The notes: generated by a model from the sequence alone, not told the origin. Counted from the stretch's first letter, positions 11,651 through 21,241 are shown. The stretch: DNA of 64,000 nt from Metapseudomonas resinovorans DSM 21078 (GCF_000423545.1 NZ_AUIE01000021.1:62001-126000); one strand, 5' to 3'. Numbers and translations are program-made.

Positions 11651-11666
11651 GCCAAGCTGGAATGAA

Positions 11667-11699
11667 CGAACCCCCGCAGATGCGGGGGTTCGTTTTTTG
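11667..11699 (+). terminator. Rho-independent terminator of aguBA
   Basis: A perfect 13-bp stem, ACGAACCCCCGCA and TGCGGGGGTTCGT with a 2-nt loop, is followed by a T-run. It lies 17 bp after the aguA stop codon. Confidence 0.9.
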
Positions 11700-11702
11700 T
11701 AT

Positions 11703-11785
11703 CCGTAGGATGGGTAGAGCCTGCGAAACCCATCGAATGCTGGGCACGCCAGCATGGGTTTCGCTCCGCTCTACCCATCCTACGG
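11703..11785. repeat. REP-type inverted pair (CCGTAGGATGGGTAGAGC)
   Basis: CCGTAGGATGGGTAGAGC (11703-11720) has a perfect 18-bp inverted partner at 11768-11785, with inner GCGAAACCCAT/ATGGGTTTCGC arms. A related element occurs at 60755-60827. It fills the gap between the convergent aguA and ssuF genes. Confidence 0.7.
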
Positions 11786-11799
11786 AAGCACAGCCTGCA

Positions 11800-12015
11800 T
11801 CACAGCTTCGCAATCGACACCTCGGTGGATTTCACGAAGGCAATCACCTCGGAGCCGATGCCCAGTTCCAGCTCGCGCACGGAGCGGGTGGTGATGACGG
11901 AAGTCACGATGCCGGCGGCGGTCTGCACGTCGATCTCCGAGAGCACCGGGCCTTCGATGATTTCCTTGATAGTGCCCTTGAACTGGTTGCGGACGTTGAT
12001 GGCTTTGATGGTCAT
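11800..12015 (-). CDS. ssuF: Small TOBE/Mop-domain molybdopterin-binding-like protein SsuF
   Basis: A 71-residue single-domain Mop/TOBE protein. The ATG at 12015 follows AAGGA and starts MTIKAINVRNQFKGTIKEII. VLSEIDVQTAAGIVTSVIT and IGSEVIAFVKSTEVSIAKL are the conserved strands of the domain. Such proteins bind molybdate or similar oxyanions. It ends the ssu operon as I recall for Pseudomonas ssuF, reported to be needed for some sulfate-ester or sulfonate use, though its biochemical role is unclear to me. It lies 37 bp downstream of ssuB. Confidence 0.85.
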   Translation of the reverse strand: MTIKAINVRNQFKGTIKEIIEGPVLSEIDVQTAAGIVTSVITTRSVRELELGIGSEVIAFVKSTEVSIAKL

Positions 12016-12052
12016 GGCGGTTATTCCTTTGCTCGGGGTATTGGGGTTTGGG

Positions 12053-12862
12053 TCAAAGTGCCCAACGCAATTGCGTGGGCAGGGGGGATATGGGTTCGGG
12101 TTCCGGCGGGGCCGGCGGTAGCGCCAGCACCCGGTCCAGCACTTCGGCTTCCAGCGCAGCGAGACGGGCCGAGCCACGGGCTCGCGGACGTTGCAGCTCA
12201 ACCGGTAGATCCAGGCCGATTGCACCGTCCTCGATCAGGATCACCCGGTCGGCAACGGCCACCGCCTCACTCACGTCGTGGGTCACCAGCAGGACAGTGA
12301 AACCGTGTTGCTGCCAGAGGCGCTCGATCAACTGCTGCATCTCGATGCGGGTCAGGGCATCTAGGGCACCCAGGGGCTCGTCCAGCAGCAGCAGGCGCGG
12401 TTGGTGGATCAGGGCGCGGGCCAGGGCCACGCGCTGCTTCTGGCCACCGGAGAGCGCCGCCGGCCACTCATGCGCACGGTCGGCCAGCCCCACTGCGTCC
12501 AAGGCTTCGAGGGCGCGCGGACGCCAGTCGCCGGAAAGGCCCAGGCCGACGTTGTCGATCACCCGTTTCCAGGGCAATAGGCGCGCATCCTGGAACATCA
12601 GGCGAGTGTCCTCGCGGGCGTCTTCCAACGGCGCCGAGCCGGCCAGCAGCTCGCCACGGGAGGGCTTGTCCAACCCGGCCAACAGGCGCAGCAGGGTGCT
12701 CTTGCCGCACCCGCTGCGACCGACCACGGCAACGAACTGGCCGGCAGGAATCAGCAGGTCGATACCCTTGAGCACTTCACGCTCGCCAAAGGCCTTGCCG
12801 ATACCGCGCAACGCCAGCGGAATGCCGCGCTTGAGGCGTTGTGGAACCTGGGCAGCGGTCAT
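12053..12862 (-). CDS. ssuB: Aliphatic sulfonate ABC transporter ATPase SsuB
   Basis: A 269-residue ABC ATPase energising alkanesulfonate import. Walker A is GRSGCGKST, the signature motif is LSGGQKQR, Walker B is [15 protein letters not shown], and the switch His is in [10 protein letters not shown]. The ATG at 12862 overlaps the end of ssuC by 4 bases (ATGA), indicating translational coupling. The longer open frame upstream lies inside ssuC in another frame and is not coding. Its partner is the SsuC permease; SsuA supplies substrate from the periplasm. Confidence 0.94.
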   Translation of the reverse strand: MTAAQVPQRLKRGIPLALRGIGKAFGEREVLKGIDLLIPAGQFVAVVGRSGCGKSTLLRLLAGLDKPSRGELLAGSAPLEDAREDTRLMFQDARLLPWKRVIDNVGLGLSGDWRPRALEALDAVGLADRAHEWPAALSGGQKQRVALARALIHQPRLLLLDEPLGALDALTRIEMQQLIERLWQQHGFTVLLVTHDVSEAVAVADRVILIEDGAIGLDLPVELQRPRARGSARLAALEAEVLDRVLALPPAPPEPEPISPLPTQLRWAL

Positions 12863-13644
12863 GCGGCACCTCCCTTGGCCTGGTAAGCCGGGTGCCAGCG
12901 CAACCAGACGCGCTCCAGGCCCCGAGCGGCGACGTCGGCCAGCTTGCCGAGCACCGCGTAGAGCAGGATCGCCAGAACCACCACATCGGTCTGCAGGAAC
13001 TCGCGGGCGTTCATCGCCAGGTAGCCGATGCCGGAGCTGGCGGAAATCGTCTCGGCGACGATCAGCGTCAGCCACATGAAGCCAAGGGCGAAACGCACGC
13101 CCACCAGGATCGAGGGCAGCGCCCCGGGCAGGATCACCTGGCTGAACAGTGCGAAGCCGGACAACCCGTAACTGCGCGCCATTTCCACCAGCGCCGGGTC
13201 TACGTTGCGGATGCCGTGGTAGGTGTTGAGGTAAATGGGGAACAGGGTGCCGAGGGCAACCAGGAAAATCTTCGCCGATTCATCGATGCCGAACCACAGG
13301 ATCACCAGTGGAATCAGCGCCAGGTGCGGCACGTTACGGATCATCTGCACCGAGCTGTCCAGTAGGCGCTCGCCCCACTTCGACAGGCCGGTAATGAAGC
13401 CCAGCAACAGGCCGAGGCCGCCGCCAATGGAGAAACCGATACCCGCACGCCAGCCGCTGATGGCCAGATGGGTCCAGATCTCGCCGCTGGACAGCAGGCT
13501 CCAGCCCGCCGCCAGCACCGCGCTTGGCGCTGGCAGGATGCGGGTGGAGAGCAGGCCGGTTGCCACTGCACCCTGCCAGATCGCCAGCAGCGCCACGGGC
13601 AAGGCCCAGGGCGCCAGGCGCAGGAGTATGGAATTGAATTTCAT
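12859..13644 (-). CDS. ssuC: Aliphatic sulfonate ABC transporter permease SsuC
   Basis: A 261-residue inner-membrane permease of the nitrate/sulfonate/taurine class, with about six hydrophobic helices. The EAA loop that contacts the ATPase is [25 protein letters not shown]. The ATG at 13644 gives [21 protein letters not shown]. It starts 11 bp after the ssuD stop and overlaps ssuB. It completes the SsuABC importer. Confidence 0.94.
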   Translation of the reverse strand: MKFNSILLRLAPWALPVALLAIWQGAVATGLLSTRILPAPSAVLAAGWSLLSSGEIWTHLAISGWRAGIGFSIGGGLGLLLGFITGLSKWGERLLDSSVQMIRNVPHLALIPLVILWFGIDESAKIFLVALGTLFPIYLNTYHGIRNVDPALVEMARSYGLSGFALFSQVILPGALPSILVGVRFALGFMWLTLIVAETISASSGIGYLAMNAREFLQTDVVVLAILLYAVLGKLADVAARGLERVWLRWHPAYQAKGGAA

Positions 13645-13654
13645 CCCCGCGCCC

Positions 13655-14809
13655 TCAGCTCTGCGATGCCAGCTTGGCTTCGGGCAGGGCCTCGTTGGCC
13701 ACCATCTCGCCGAAGGGGCTGATGAAGCCCAGGCCGTCGTTGGTGCGCGGACGGGCGACATCCAGATGGGGGAACAGCAATTCCGCAACGCGATAGGACT
13801 CTTCCAGGTGCGGATAGCCGGAGAAGATGAAGGTGTCGATGCCGAGGTCGGCGTACTCCTTCACCCGCGCGGCCACGGTCGGGCCATCGCCCACCAGCGC
13901 CGTACCGGCACCACCGCGCACCAGGCCGACGCCGGCCCAGAGGTTGGGGCTGACTTCCAGCTTGTCGCGCCGGCCGTTGTGCAGGGCAGCCATGCGCTGT
14001 TGGCCTACCGAGTCGAAGCGGGCGAAGGCAGCCTGCGCCTTGGCGATGGTGGCATCGTCGAGGTTCTCGATCAGGCGGTCGGCAGCCGCCCAGGCAGCTT
14101 CGTTGGTTTCACGCACGATCACGTGCAGGCGGATGCCAAAACGCACCGTGCGACCCAGCTTGGCGGCCTTGGCGCGCACCTGTTCGATCTTCTCTTTCAC
14201 CGCTGCCGGCGGCTCGCCCCAGGTCAGGTACAGCTCGACCTGCTCGGCGGCGAGGTCCTGGGCGGCCTCGGAGGAACCTCCGAAGTACAGCGGCGGACGC
14301 GGCTGTTGCAGTGGCGGGTAGAACAATTTGGCCCCCTTCACCTGGAGGTGCTTGCCGTCGTAATCGACGGTTTCGCCCTCCAGCACGCGGCGCCAGATGC
14401 GGGTGAACTCCACCGAGGCTTCGTAACGCTCGGCGTGGTTCAGGTGCAGGCCATCGGCGGCCAGTTCATCCGGGTCGCCACCGGTGACCAGGTTGAACAA
14501 GGCGCGGCCACCGGACAGGCGATCCAGGGTCGCCGCCTGGCGCGCGGCCACGGTCGGCGAAATGATTCCGGGGCGCAGGGCCACGAGGAATTTCAGGCGT
14601 TGGGTTACCGGGATCAGCGAAGCCGCCACCAGCCAGGAGTCCTCGCAGGAACGCCCGGTGGGGATCAGCACGCCGCCGAAGCCGAGACGGTCGGCTGCCT
14701 GGGCGATCTGTTGCAGGTAGCCGTGGTCGACGGCGCGGGCGCCCTCGGAGGTGCCGAGGTAGTGGCCGTCGCCGTGGGTCGGCAGGAACCAGAAGATGTT
14801 CAAGCTCAT
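13655..14809 (-). CDS. ssuD: FMNH2-dependent alkanesulfonate monooxygenase SsuD
   Basis: A 384-residue member of the bacterial luciferase-like family. It uses FMNH2 and O2 to cleave C2-C10 alkanesulfonates to aldehyde and sulfite in the cytoplasm. Characteristic segments are [28 protein letters not shown] (the conserved active-site-region cysteine near residue 54), [30 protein letters not shown] and [21 protein letters not shown]. It requires a separate flavin reductase, normally SsuE, which is not encoded next to it here. Confidence 0.95.
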   Translation of the reverse strand: MSLNIFWFLPTHGDGHYLGTSEGARAVDHGYLQQIAQAADRLGFGGVLIPTGRSCEDSWLVAASLIPVTQRLKFLVALRPGIISPTVAARQAATLDRLSGGRALFNLVTGGDPDELAADGLHLNHAERYEASVEFTRIWRRVLEGETVDYDGKHLQVKGAKLFYPPLQQPRPPLYFGGSSEAAQDLAAEQVELYLTWGEPPAAVKEKIEQVRAKAAKLGRTVRFGIRLHVIVRETNEAAWAAADRLIENLDDATIAKAQAAFARFDSVGQQRMAALHNGRRDKLEVSPNLWAGVGLVRGGAGTALVGDGPTVAARVKEYADLGIDTFIFSGYPHLEESYRVAELLFPHLDVARPRTNDGLGFISPFGEMVANEALPEAKLASQS

Positions 14810-14831
14810 GGAGTGGTCTCCTTAAAGGTGT

Positions 14832-14855
14832 CCCCCTCTCCCTCCGGGAGAGGGG
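14832..14855. repeat. CCCCTCTCCC / GGGAGAGGGG hairpin in the ssuA-ssuD gap
   Basis: A tight near-palindrome of the CCCTCTCCC family fills most of the 52-bp gap between ssuA and ssuD. It may stabilise the upstream ssuA message. Confidence 0.6.
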
Positions 14856-14861
14856 TTCAAG

Positions 14862-15824
14862 TCACTGCTGCGCGACCTTGGCCGGCGGCGTCCAGATCAC
14901 GTCGGCGATGCTGAGTTTTTTCGGAATCAGCTTCAGCGCGGTGAAGGTGTCGGCGATCTTCTGCTGCGCAGTGACCACCTCCGGGCTCAGCGGCTGGGCA
15001 CCGTAGCCCTGGCGCTTCACGGCGATGGAAGTGATGTCCTTTGGCAGGCCCAGCAGCGGCGCGACCTGTTCGGTGACCTTGTCCGGATCGGCCTTGGAGT
15101 CCTCGCCCACGGCGCGTACTTCCTCGATCAGGGTGTTGATCACCTGCGGGTGCTTCTGGGCATAGGTGCGAGTGGCCAGGTAGAACTGGTGGTTATCCAC
15201 AAGCCCTTCGCCATTGCGCAGGGTGCGCGCCTCGAGCTGCTTCTCGGCGGCGGCCTGGAAGGGGTCCCAGATCACCCAGGCGTCCACGCTGCCGCGTTCG
15301 AAGGCGGCGCGGGCGTCGGCCGGGGGCAGGTAGACGGGCTGGATATCGCTGTACTTCAGACCGGCCTCCTCCAGCGCACGCACCAACAGGTAGTGCACGT
15401 TGGAACCCTTGTTCAGGGCGACCTTCTTGCCGGCCAGCGCCTTCACCGACTGGATGGACGACCCCTTGGGCACCAGGATCGCTTCGCTCTGCGGGGCCGG
15501 CGGCTCATAGGCCACGTAGAGCAGGTCGGCGCCTGCTGCCTGGGCGAATACCGGTGGGGTTTCGCCGGTCACGCCGAAGTCAATGGAGCCCACGTTGAGG
15601 CCCTCCAGCAGCTGCGGGCCGCCGGGGAACTCGGTCCATTTGACGTCGATGCCCTGTTCGGCCAGACGCTTCTCCAGCGTGCCCTTGGCCTTTAGCAGCA
15701 CCAGGGTGCCGTATTTCTGGTAGCCGATTCGCAGGGTTTCGGCCTGTGCTTGAGTGATGGCGCCGAAAGCCAGGGCAGCCGCGAACAGGGCAGCCAGGCT
15801 CCGACGCAAAGTGATGGTGCGCAT
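14862..15824 (-). CDS. ssuA: Aliphatic sulfonate-binding periplasmic protein SsuA
   Basis: A 320-residue periplasmic binding protein capturing alkanesulfonates for SsuBC. A signal peptide (MRTITLRRSLAALFAAALAF, cleavage after AQA) precedes ETLRIGYQKYGTLVLLKAKG, the usual start of mature SsuA. KWTEFPGGPQLLEGLNVGSIDFGVTGETPPVFAQ contains the GETPP ligand loop. It is the first gene of the ssu unit here: ssuE, which I would expect upstream, is absent, and the 98-bp gap to lsfA is too short for it. Confidence 0.94.
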   Translation of the reverse strand: MRTITLRRSLAALFAAALAFGAITQAQAETLRIGYQKYGTLVLLKAKGTLEKRLAEQGIDVKWTEFPGGPQLLEGLNVGSIDFGVTGETPPVFAQAAGADLLYVAYEPPAPQSEAILVPKGSSIQSVKALAGKKVALNKGSNVHYLLVRALEEAGLKYSDIQPVYLPPADARAAFERGSVDAWVIWDPFQAAAEKQLEARTLRNGEGLVDNHQFYLATRTYAQKHPQVINTLIEEVRAVGEDSKADPDKVTEQVAPLLGLPKDITSIAVKRQGYGAQPLSPEVVTAQQKIADTFTALKLIPKKLSIADVIWTPPAKVAQQ

Positions 15825-15922
15825 GGCGCTCTCCTCATGACTTTGCTTGTGATGTCGTTGCCTGCTGGCCCGTTGGCGGGTGAGTAAGGCGCGGGTTAAG
15901 TGCGCGCGAGGCGCCGGATGGA

Positions 15923-16561
15923 TCAGCGGTTGGGTTGCGGCGTCAGGCGCAGGTAGGGCCGGACCGCCTTGTAGCCGCGCGGGAAGCGCTGGCGGATTTC
16001 GTCTTCATCCTTGAGCGAGGGCACGATCACCACGTCGTCACCGTCCTGCCAATTGGCTGGGGTGGCGACCTTGTGGTTGTCGGTCAGTTGCAGGGAGTCG
16101 ATTACCCGCAGGATCTCGTTGAAGTTGCGCCCGGTGCTGGCCGGGTAGGTGATGATCAGGCGCACTTTCTTGTTCGGGTCGATGATGAACAGCGAGCGCA
16201 CGGTGAGGGTGTCGTTGGCGTTCGGGTGGATCAGGTCGTAGAGGTCGGACACCTGGCGGTCGGCGTCGGCGATGATCGGGAAATTCACCAGGGTGCCCTG
16301 GGTGTCGTTGATGTCATCGATCCAGCGGTGATGGGAATCCACCGGGTCGACCGACAAGGCGATCGCCTTCACGCCACGGGCGGTGAATTCATCCTTGAGC
16401 TTGGCGGTGAATCCCAGTTCGGTGGTGCACACCGGCGTGAAGTCAGCGGGGTGCGAAAACAGCACGCCCCAACTACCGTCCAGCCATTCATGGAAGCGGA
16501 TGCGGCCTTCGCTGGAGTCCTGTTCAAAGTCGGGGGCGATGTCGCCGAGGCGGATACTCAT
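15923..16561 (-). CDS. lsfA: 1-Cys peroxiredoxin LsfA
   Basis: A 212-residue peroxiredoxin of the Prx6 class that reduces peroxides. The peroxidatic cysteine is Cys45 in HPADFTPVCTTELG; no resolving cysteine is evident, as expected for 1-Cys members. The C-terminal dimerisation extension (VPSLKDEDEIRQRFPRGYK) is present. LsfA is induced by sulfate limitation in Pseudomonas and is commonly adjacent to ssu genes, as here. It probably protects against oxidants generated by flavin-dependent desulfonation. An AT-rich island lies just upstream. Confidence 0.94.
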   Translation of the reverse strand: MSIRLGDIAPDFEQDSSEGRIRFHEWLDGSWGVLFSHPADFTPVCTTELGFTAKLKDEFTARGVKAIALSVDPVDSHHRWIDDINDTQGTLVNFPIIADADRQVSDLYDLIHPNANDTLTVRSLFIIDPNKKVRLIITYPASTGRNFNEILRVIDSLQLTDNHKVATPANWQDGDDVVIVPSLKDEDEIRQRFPRGYKAVRPYLRLTPQPNR

Positions 16562-16611
16562 GGTGCGGCTCCTGTGTCTGGGTGTCGTTCCGTGGGGCCC
16601 ACTATGCGTAG

Positions 16612-16680
16612 CTGCACTGCAAATTAAAAAGAATAAATAACGATTTATTTATGCGATTTAGAGATATAAAAATACAAACG
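16612..16680 (-). promoter_or_regulatory. AT-rich upstream region of lsfA (candidate sulfur-starvation control region)
   Basis: A sharp AT-rich island in GC-rich DNA starts about 50 bp upstream of lsfA. On the gene's strand it contains GCATAAATAAATCGTTATTT. Similar islands precede other sulfur genes in this window, suggesting a shared activator such as CysB. The rest of this 286-bp gap holds only repeats. Confidence 0.4.
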
Positions 16681-16748
16681 TGAAGAAGCCGGGAAGGCCT
16701 CTGGAATGAGGTTCCCGGCGGTCTCATGGTGCTCACTGCGGGCCGTCG

Positions 16749-16842
16749 CCCTCACCCCAACCCTCTCCCGGAGGGAGAGGGGGCTGTCAGTGCCAGGAGG
16801 GCGAATTCATTCGCGATCGTAGGGTGGGCTTCAGCCCACCAC
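16749..16842. repeat. Cluster of three REP-type hairpins
   Basis: Three different families lie side by side: the CCCTCTCCC/GGGAGAGGG hairpin (16749-16783), the GCGAATTCATTCGC palindrome (about 16801-16814) and GGTGGGCTTCAGCCCACC (about 16823-16840). They separate lsfA from the porin 3' end. Confidence 0.65.
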
Positions 16843-16847
16843 CGGCC

Positions 16848-18179
16848 TTACAGCAACGTCAGGGTATAGCTCAGGATCAGGCGGTTCTCGTCCTGGTCAC
16901 GGGCGGCATCACTGCGCAGCGCGGCGTTGCGCCAGGACACGCCCAGGCCTTTCAGCGGACCGCCCTGCAGCACGTAGTCGAGGCGAAAATCGCGCTCCCA
17001 CTCGCCCTGGTCGCTGCCCTGGGTCTCGATGTTGCTGCCCTTCAGGTAGGTGCCCACCGCCTTCAGGCCCGGCACGCCGAGCTTGGCGAAGTCGTAGCCG
17101 TACTCGGCCACCCAGGTGCGCTCGCCGGCGCTGAGGAACTTGCCGATCTGGCGGTCGGTGATCAGGTAGGCGGTGGCGCCATCACCCTGGTTGAGGAAGG
17201 GGAAGGCGCTGTCGCCGGAGACCTGCTGGTAGCCCAGGCTGGCCGCGTGGCCACCGAGGGTGTAGGTGAACAGGGCGCTCCAGGTGCGGTTGTCGACTTC
17301 AAAGCGGTCCGGATCGTTGGCCGCCCAGTTGCCCGAGCTGCGGAAGCCTTCGCGGCGGCCGGCGACGCTGGCGTTCTTGCCGTCGGAGTCGCTGTAGAAG
17401 TAGCGCAGGTCGGACTTCAGCGCGCCCACCGGCAGCGCCCAGTTGTGGGTCAGGCCGAGAAAGTGCTGGTTATAGAAGTCTTCCAGGTTGCCGTAGTAGT
17501 ACTGCGCGAGCAGGTTGTCGCTGACCTTGTAGTCGCCACCGGCGAAGTAGAACGTGTTGACGAACTGGCCGGTACGGGCGTTGTTCGCGCCGGCGATGGA
17601 CAGGCCGCGGGCGTCGCTGGAGTTACGCCCCTTGGCGTGTTCCAGCTGGCCACCGACCAGGGTCAGGCCGGCGATCTCGCTGGAGGTCACCTGGCCACCC
17701 TCGAAGGTCTGCGGCAGCAGGCGACCGTCGTTGTAGGTCACCACCGGCAGCTTCGGCAGCAGCGTGCCGATGCGCGCTTCGGTCTTGGAGATACGCACCT
17801 TGCCGGTCACACCGAGGCTGCCGAAGTCGTCCTCGGCGCGACCGTCATTGTCGGTGGGAAACACGGTGCCGCCGTAGCTGGCGCTGGTCGGGTTGTAGTG
17901 GCGGCCCTTGCCGGAATCCAGCTTCACCCCCAACAGGCCGAGCGCGTCGACGCCCACGCCAACGGTGCCTTCGGTGTAGCCGGAGGCGTAGTTGAACAAG
18001 AAGCCCTGGCCCCACTCTTCCTGCTTGGAAGGTGCGTCGGCGAACTGGCGGTTGTCCGAGTTGATGTAGAAGTTGCGCAGGGCCAGGCTGGCCTTGCTGT
18101 CTTCGATGAAACCGCCAGCGGCGGCCTGCTGGGCCAGCACGCCGAGGGCGACGGCCAGGGCGAGGGACGACTTGTTCAT
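16848..18179 (-). CDS. OprD-family outer-membrane porin
   Basis: A 443-residue outer-membrane channel of the OprD/OprE family. Residues 1-21 are a signal peptide ending QQAAA. GGFIEDSKASLALRNFYINSDNR is the classic opening strand of mature OprD-type porins, and the C-terminus ends in a strand with alternating hydrophobic residues. The FTYTLGGHAASLGYQQVSGDSAFPFLNQGDG segment is typical of the family. It lies between the ssu-lsfA and tau genes, divergent from tauA across an AT-rich region, which suggests it admits sulfonates or taurine during sulfur starvation. Its substrate is inferred from context only. Confidence 0.88.
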   Translation of the reverse strand: MNKSSLALAVALGVLAQQAAAGGFIEDSKASLALRNFYINSDNRQFADAPSKQEEWGQGFLFNYASGYTEGTVGVGVDALGLLGVKLDSGKGRHYNPTSASYGGTVFPTDNDGRAEDDFGSLGVTGKVRISKTEARIGTLLPKLPVVTYNDGRLLPQTFEGGQVTSSEIAGLTLVGGQLEHAKGRNSSDARGLSIAGANNARTGQFVNTFYFAGGDYKVSDNLLAQYYYGNLEDFYNQHFLGLTHNWALPVGALKSDLRYFYSDSDGKNASVAGRREGFRSSGNWAANDPDRFEVDNRTWSALFTYTLGGHAASLGYQQVSGDSAFPFLNQGDGATAYLITDRQIGKFLSAGERTWVAEYGYDFAKLGVPGLKAVGTYLKGSNIETQGSDQGEWERDFRLDYVLQGGPLKGLGVSWRNAALRSDAARDQDENRLILSYTLTLL

Positions 18180-18348
18180 GCTCGATGCTCCATTGCGATC
18201 TTGTAGGGGAGTGAGATGCCCGGAGCAGGAGCAGACGCGATGCGCCGCCGCGTGACCTTCGAAGCCACTGTCGTTTTCACAGGCTCCGGTGCATATGCGA
18301 TGCGGCGGTCCGCTTTCGGCAGGCCGCCACTCTAGAAGGCGAATGCTA

Positions 18349-18394
18349 ATTTCTAAAAAGAATTATTTTTTTGATAAAGATAACTTTTAGAAAT
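18349..18394. promoter_or_regulatory. AT-rich inverted repeat, porin side of the porin-tauA gap
   Basis: ATTTCTAAAA (18349-18358) and TTTTAGAAAT (18385-18394) are perfect inverted arms in AT-rich DNA about 170-215 bp upstream of the porin start. It is a candidate binding region for a sulfur-starvation regulator. Confidence 0.4.
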
Positions 18395-18440
18395 AAGCAA
18401 TTGTGCGCAGACCGCTCCTCTCCCCCGATTCGTCGGACCT

Positions 18441-18491
18441 AAGCTAATTCTAAAAAATTATTTATTTCTTATTTTTTAGATCAATTAGCTT
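18441..18491. promoter_or_regulatory. Nested palindrome upstream of tauA
   Basis: Outer arms AAGCTAATT (18441-18449) and AATTAGCTT (18483-18491) enclose inner arms CTAAAAAA (18450-18457) and TTTTTTAG (18472-18479). It lies about 95-145 bp upstream of tauA, where an activator of the LysR class (CysB or Cbl-like) would bind. The remaining bases of this 405-bp gap show no gene. Confidence 0.45.
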
Positions 18492-18584
18492 GTCTCTACC
18501 GGACCACCGGACACCCAGAACGCAATACCCCCTGTCCCGTGGACCGGCCTCCTAGGCCGGCCCCAGCCCGTTGAGGAGCACCCC

Positions 18585-19565
18585 ATGCTTTCGTCCCAGT
18601 TTCCCCGTCGCCTGCTGGCGGCCCTGACCCTTGGCGGCCTGGCCCTGAGCGCCCAGGCCGCGGATTTCACCGTCGCCTACCAGACCACCGTCGACCCGGC
18701 CAAGGTCGCCCAGGCCGATGGCGCCTATGAGAAGGCGAGCAAATCCAGCATTGACTGGCGCAAGTTCGACAGCGGCGCTGAAGTCATCACCGCCGTCGCC
18801 TCCGGTGACGTGCAAATCGGCTATGTCGGCTCCAGCCCGCTGGCCGCCGCCGCCACTCGCCAGCTGCCGATCCAGACATTCCTCATTGCCACCCAGATCG
18901 GCGACGCCGAAGCCCTGGTGGCGCGCAATGGCGCCGGTATCACCAAGCCCGAAGATCTGATCGGCAAGAAGATCGCCGTGCCCTTCGTTTCAACCGGCCA
19001 CTACAGCCTGCTGGCCGCCCTCAAGCACTGGCAGATCGACCCCACCAAGGTCACCATCCTCAACCTCGCACCGCCAGCCATCGTCGCCGCCTGGCAGCGT
19101 GGCGACATCGATGCCACCTACGTCTGGGATCCGGCCCTGGGCGTTGCCAAGTCCAACGGCAAGGTGCTGATCAGCTCCGGTGAGCTGAGCAAGCTGGGCG
19201 CGCCCACCTTCGACGCCTGGATCGTGCGCAAGGACTTCGCCAAGAAGCATCCGGAAGTCGTCCGCGCCTTCGCCAAGGTGACCCTCGACGCCTACGCCGC
19301 CTACCGCAAGGACCCGAAAGCCTGGCTGGCCGACAAGGCCAACATCGACAAGCTGGTGAAACTGTCCGGCGCCAAGGCCGAGGACATCCCGCTGCTGCTG
19401 CAGGGCAACGTCTTCCCGCTCGCCGCCGACCAGGTAACCGCCCTCGGTGCACCGACCACCCAGGCCATCAGCGAGACCGCGCGCTTCCTCAAGGAGCAAG
19501 GCAAGGTCGACGCCGTGCTGCCTGACTACGCCCCGTACGTAAGCTCCAAGTACGTCCAGAACTGA
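18585..19565 (+). CDS. tauA: Taurine-binding periplasmic protein TauA
   Basis: A 326-residue periplasmic binding protein that captures taurine. The signal peptide is [20 protein letters not shown] with cleavage after AQA; the mature protein starts [39 protein letters not shown] is the ligand loop, and [20 protein letters not shown] and [10 protein letters not shown] are family landmarks. It is first in tauABCD, preceded by an AT-rich control region. A strong hairpin separates it from tauB, consistent with making more binding protein than membrane components. Confidence 0.95.
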   Translation: MLSSQFPRRLLAALTLGGLALSAQAADFTVAYQTTVDPAKVAQADGAYEKASKSSIDWRKFDSGAEVITAVASGDVQIGYVGSSPLAAAATRQLPIQTFLIATQIGDAEALVARNGAGITKPEDLIGKKIAVPFVSTGHYSLLAALKHWQIDPTKVTILNLAPPAIVAAWQRGDIDATYVWDPALGVAKSNGKVLISSGELSKLGAPTFDAWIVRKDFAKKHPEVVRAFAKVTLDAYAAYRKDPKAWLADKANIDKLVKLSGAKAEDIPLLLQGNVFPLAADQVTALGAPTTQAISETARFLKEQGKVDAVLPDYAPYVSSKYVQN

Positions 19566-19573
19566 TTCACCCC

Positions 19574-19597
19574 GCCTGCCCGACACGTCGGGCAGGC
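19574..19597 (+). other. Intercistronic hairpin between tauA and tauB
   Basis: A perfect 11-bp stem, GCCTGCCCGAC and GTCGGGCAGGC with a 2-nt loop, is followed by only three T. It lies 9 bp after the tauA stop and probably protects the tauA 3' end or partly attenuates transcription. Confidence 0.6.
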
Positions 19598-19618
19598 CCT
19601 TTCGAGACCCTGCAGAAA

Positions 19619-20401
19619 ATGGCCTTACTCCAGCTGGAGCGCATCAGCGCACAGTACCCAGGCGCGGCCGAGCCGGTACTGACCGACATTTCCTTCGACC
19701 TCGGCCCAGGCGAGCTACTGGTAGCCCTCGGCCCGTCCGGCAGCGGCAAGACCACCCTGCTCAATCTCATTGCCGGTTTTGTCAGCCCCAGCGCCGGTCG
19801 CATCAGCCTCGACGGCGTGCCCGTCAACGGCCCCAGCGCCGAACGCGGCGTGGTGTTCCAGGACGATGCCCCACTGCCCTGGCAGGACGTGCTCGGCAAT
19901 GTCGCCTTCGGCCTCGAACTCGCCGGCGTTCCCCGTGCCGAGCGTGAGGCACGTGCCCGCGAAATGCTCGCCCTGGTGGACCTCGTCGGCTTCGACAAGC
20001 GCCGCATCTGGGAACTTTCCGGTGGACAGAAACAGCGCGTCGGGATCGCACGTGCCCTGGCCGCCGACCCGCGCGTGCTGCTGATGGACGAGCCCTTCGG
20101 CGCCCTCGATGCCTTCACCCGCGAACAGATGCAGGAGCTGTTGCTGCAAGTCTGGCGACGCGCGGCCAAACCCGTTTTCCTGATCACCCACGACATCGAG
20201 GAAGCGGTTTTCCTCGCCACCGAACTCATCCTGCTGTCGCCCAACCCGGGCCGCATCAGCGAACGCCTGCGCCTGGACTTCGGCCAGCGCTACGCCGCCG
20301 GGGAAAGTGCACGGGCGATCAAGTCCGATCCGCAGTTCATCGAGACGCGCGAACATGTACTCGCCCAGGTCTTCGCCGAACGCCAGAGGAGAAGCACATG
20401 A
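19619..20401 (+). CDS. tauB: Taurine ABC transporter ATPase TauB
   Basis: A 260-residue ABC ATPase for taurine import. Walker A is GPSGSGKTT, the signature is [16 protein letters not shown], Walker B is [15 protein letters not shown] and the switch segment is [12 protein letters not shown]. The C-terminal stretch [26 protein letters not shown] is typical of TauB. The ATG at 19619 has only a weak ribosome-binding sequence, but the end overlaps tauC by 4 bases (ATGA), so the two are translationally coupled. Confidence 0.95.
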   Translation: MALLQLERISAQYPGAAEPVLTDISFDLGPGELLVALGPSGSGKTTLLNLIAGFVSPSAGRISLDGVPVNGPSAERGVVFQDDAPLPWQDVLGNVAFGLELAGVPRAEREARAREMLALVDLVGFDKRRIWELSGGQKQRVGIARALAADPRVLLMDEPFGALDAFTREQMQELLLQVWRRAAKPVFLITHDIEEAVFLATELILLSPNPGRISERLRLDFGQRYAAGESARAIKSDPQFIETREHVLAQVFAERQRRST

Positions 20402-21231
20402 GTAGTCTCGACCTGACCCTGGCCAGCAAGACCGCCACGACTGTGAAACCACGCCAGCGCCGGCCCCTGAGCACCCTGTCCATCAGCCTGCTGACCCTCG
20501 GCAGCCTGCTGCTGGCCTGGTGGGCCGTGACCACCGCCGGCCTGATCGAACCCCTGTTCCTGCCCAGCCCGCAGGCCATCGCCCGCAAGGGTTGGGTGCT
20601 GCTGACCCAGGGCTACATGGACGCCAGCCTCTGGCAGCATCTGAGCGCGAGCCTGGGACGCATCGGCGCCGCGCTGCTGGCTGCGGTACTGACCGCCGTT
20701 CCGCTGGGTATCGCTATCGGTCGCAACCGCATTGCCCGTGGCATCTTCGACCCGCTGATCGAGTTCTATCGGCCCATTCCACCGCTGGCCTACCTGCCCC
20801 TGATCGTCATCTGGTGCGGCATCGGCGAGCTGTCCAAGGTGCTGCTGATCTTCCTCGCGATCTTCGCCCCCATCGCCATCGCCACCGCCACCGGCGTGCG
20901 CAATGTCGACCCGGCGCGGTTGCGTGCGGCGCAGTCGCTGGGTGCCAGCCAGGCCCAACTGATCCGCCATGTGATCCTGCCCAGTGCCCTGCCGGACATC
21001 CTCACCGGCGTGCGAATTGGCCTTGGCGTCGGCTGGTCCACCCTGGTGGCCGCCGAGCTGGTGGCCGCCACCCGTGGCCTGGGCTTCATGGTGCAGTCGG
21101 CGGCGCAGTTCCTGGTCACCGATGTGGTGATCCTCGGCATCCTCGTCATCGCCCTGATCGCCTTCGCCCTCGAACTCGGCCTGCGCGCCCTGCAACGCAA
21201 GCTCGTGCCCTGGCACGGGCAAAGCCACTGA
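20398..21231 (+). CDS. tauC: Taurine ABC transporter permease TauC
   Basis: A 277-residue inner-membrane permease with about six hydrophobic segments. [22 protein letters not shown] is characteristic of the taurine/sulfonate permease class, and the EAA loop is [25 protein letters not shown]. It is coupled to tauB by a 4-base overlap and followed by tauD after 81 bp containing a repeat. Confidence 0.95.
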   Translation: MSSLDLTLASKTATTVKPRQRRPLSTLSISLLTLGSLLLAWWAVTTAGLIEPLFLPSPQAIARKGWVLLTQGYMDASLWQHLSASLGRIGAALLAAVLTAVPLGIAIGRNRIARGIFDPLIEFYRPIPPLAYLPLIVIWCGIGELSKVLLIFLAIFAPIAIATATGVRNVDPARLRAAQSLGASQAQLIRHVILPSALPDILTGVRIGLGVGWSTLVAAELVAATRGLGFMVQSAAQFLVTDVVILGILVIALIAFALELGLRALQRKLVPWHGQSH

Positions 21232-21241
21232 TCCCGCATTA

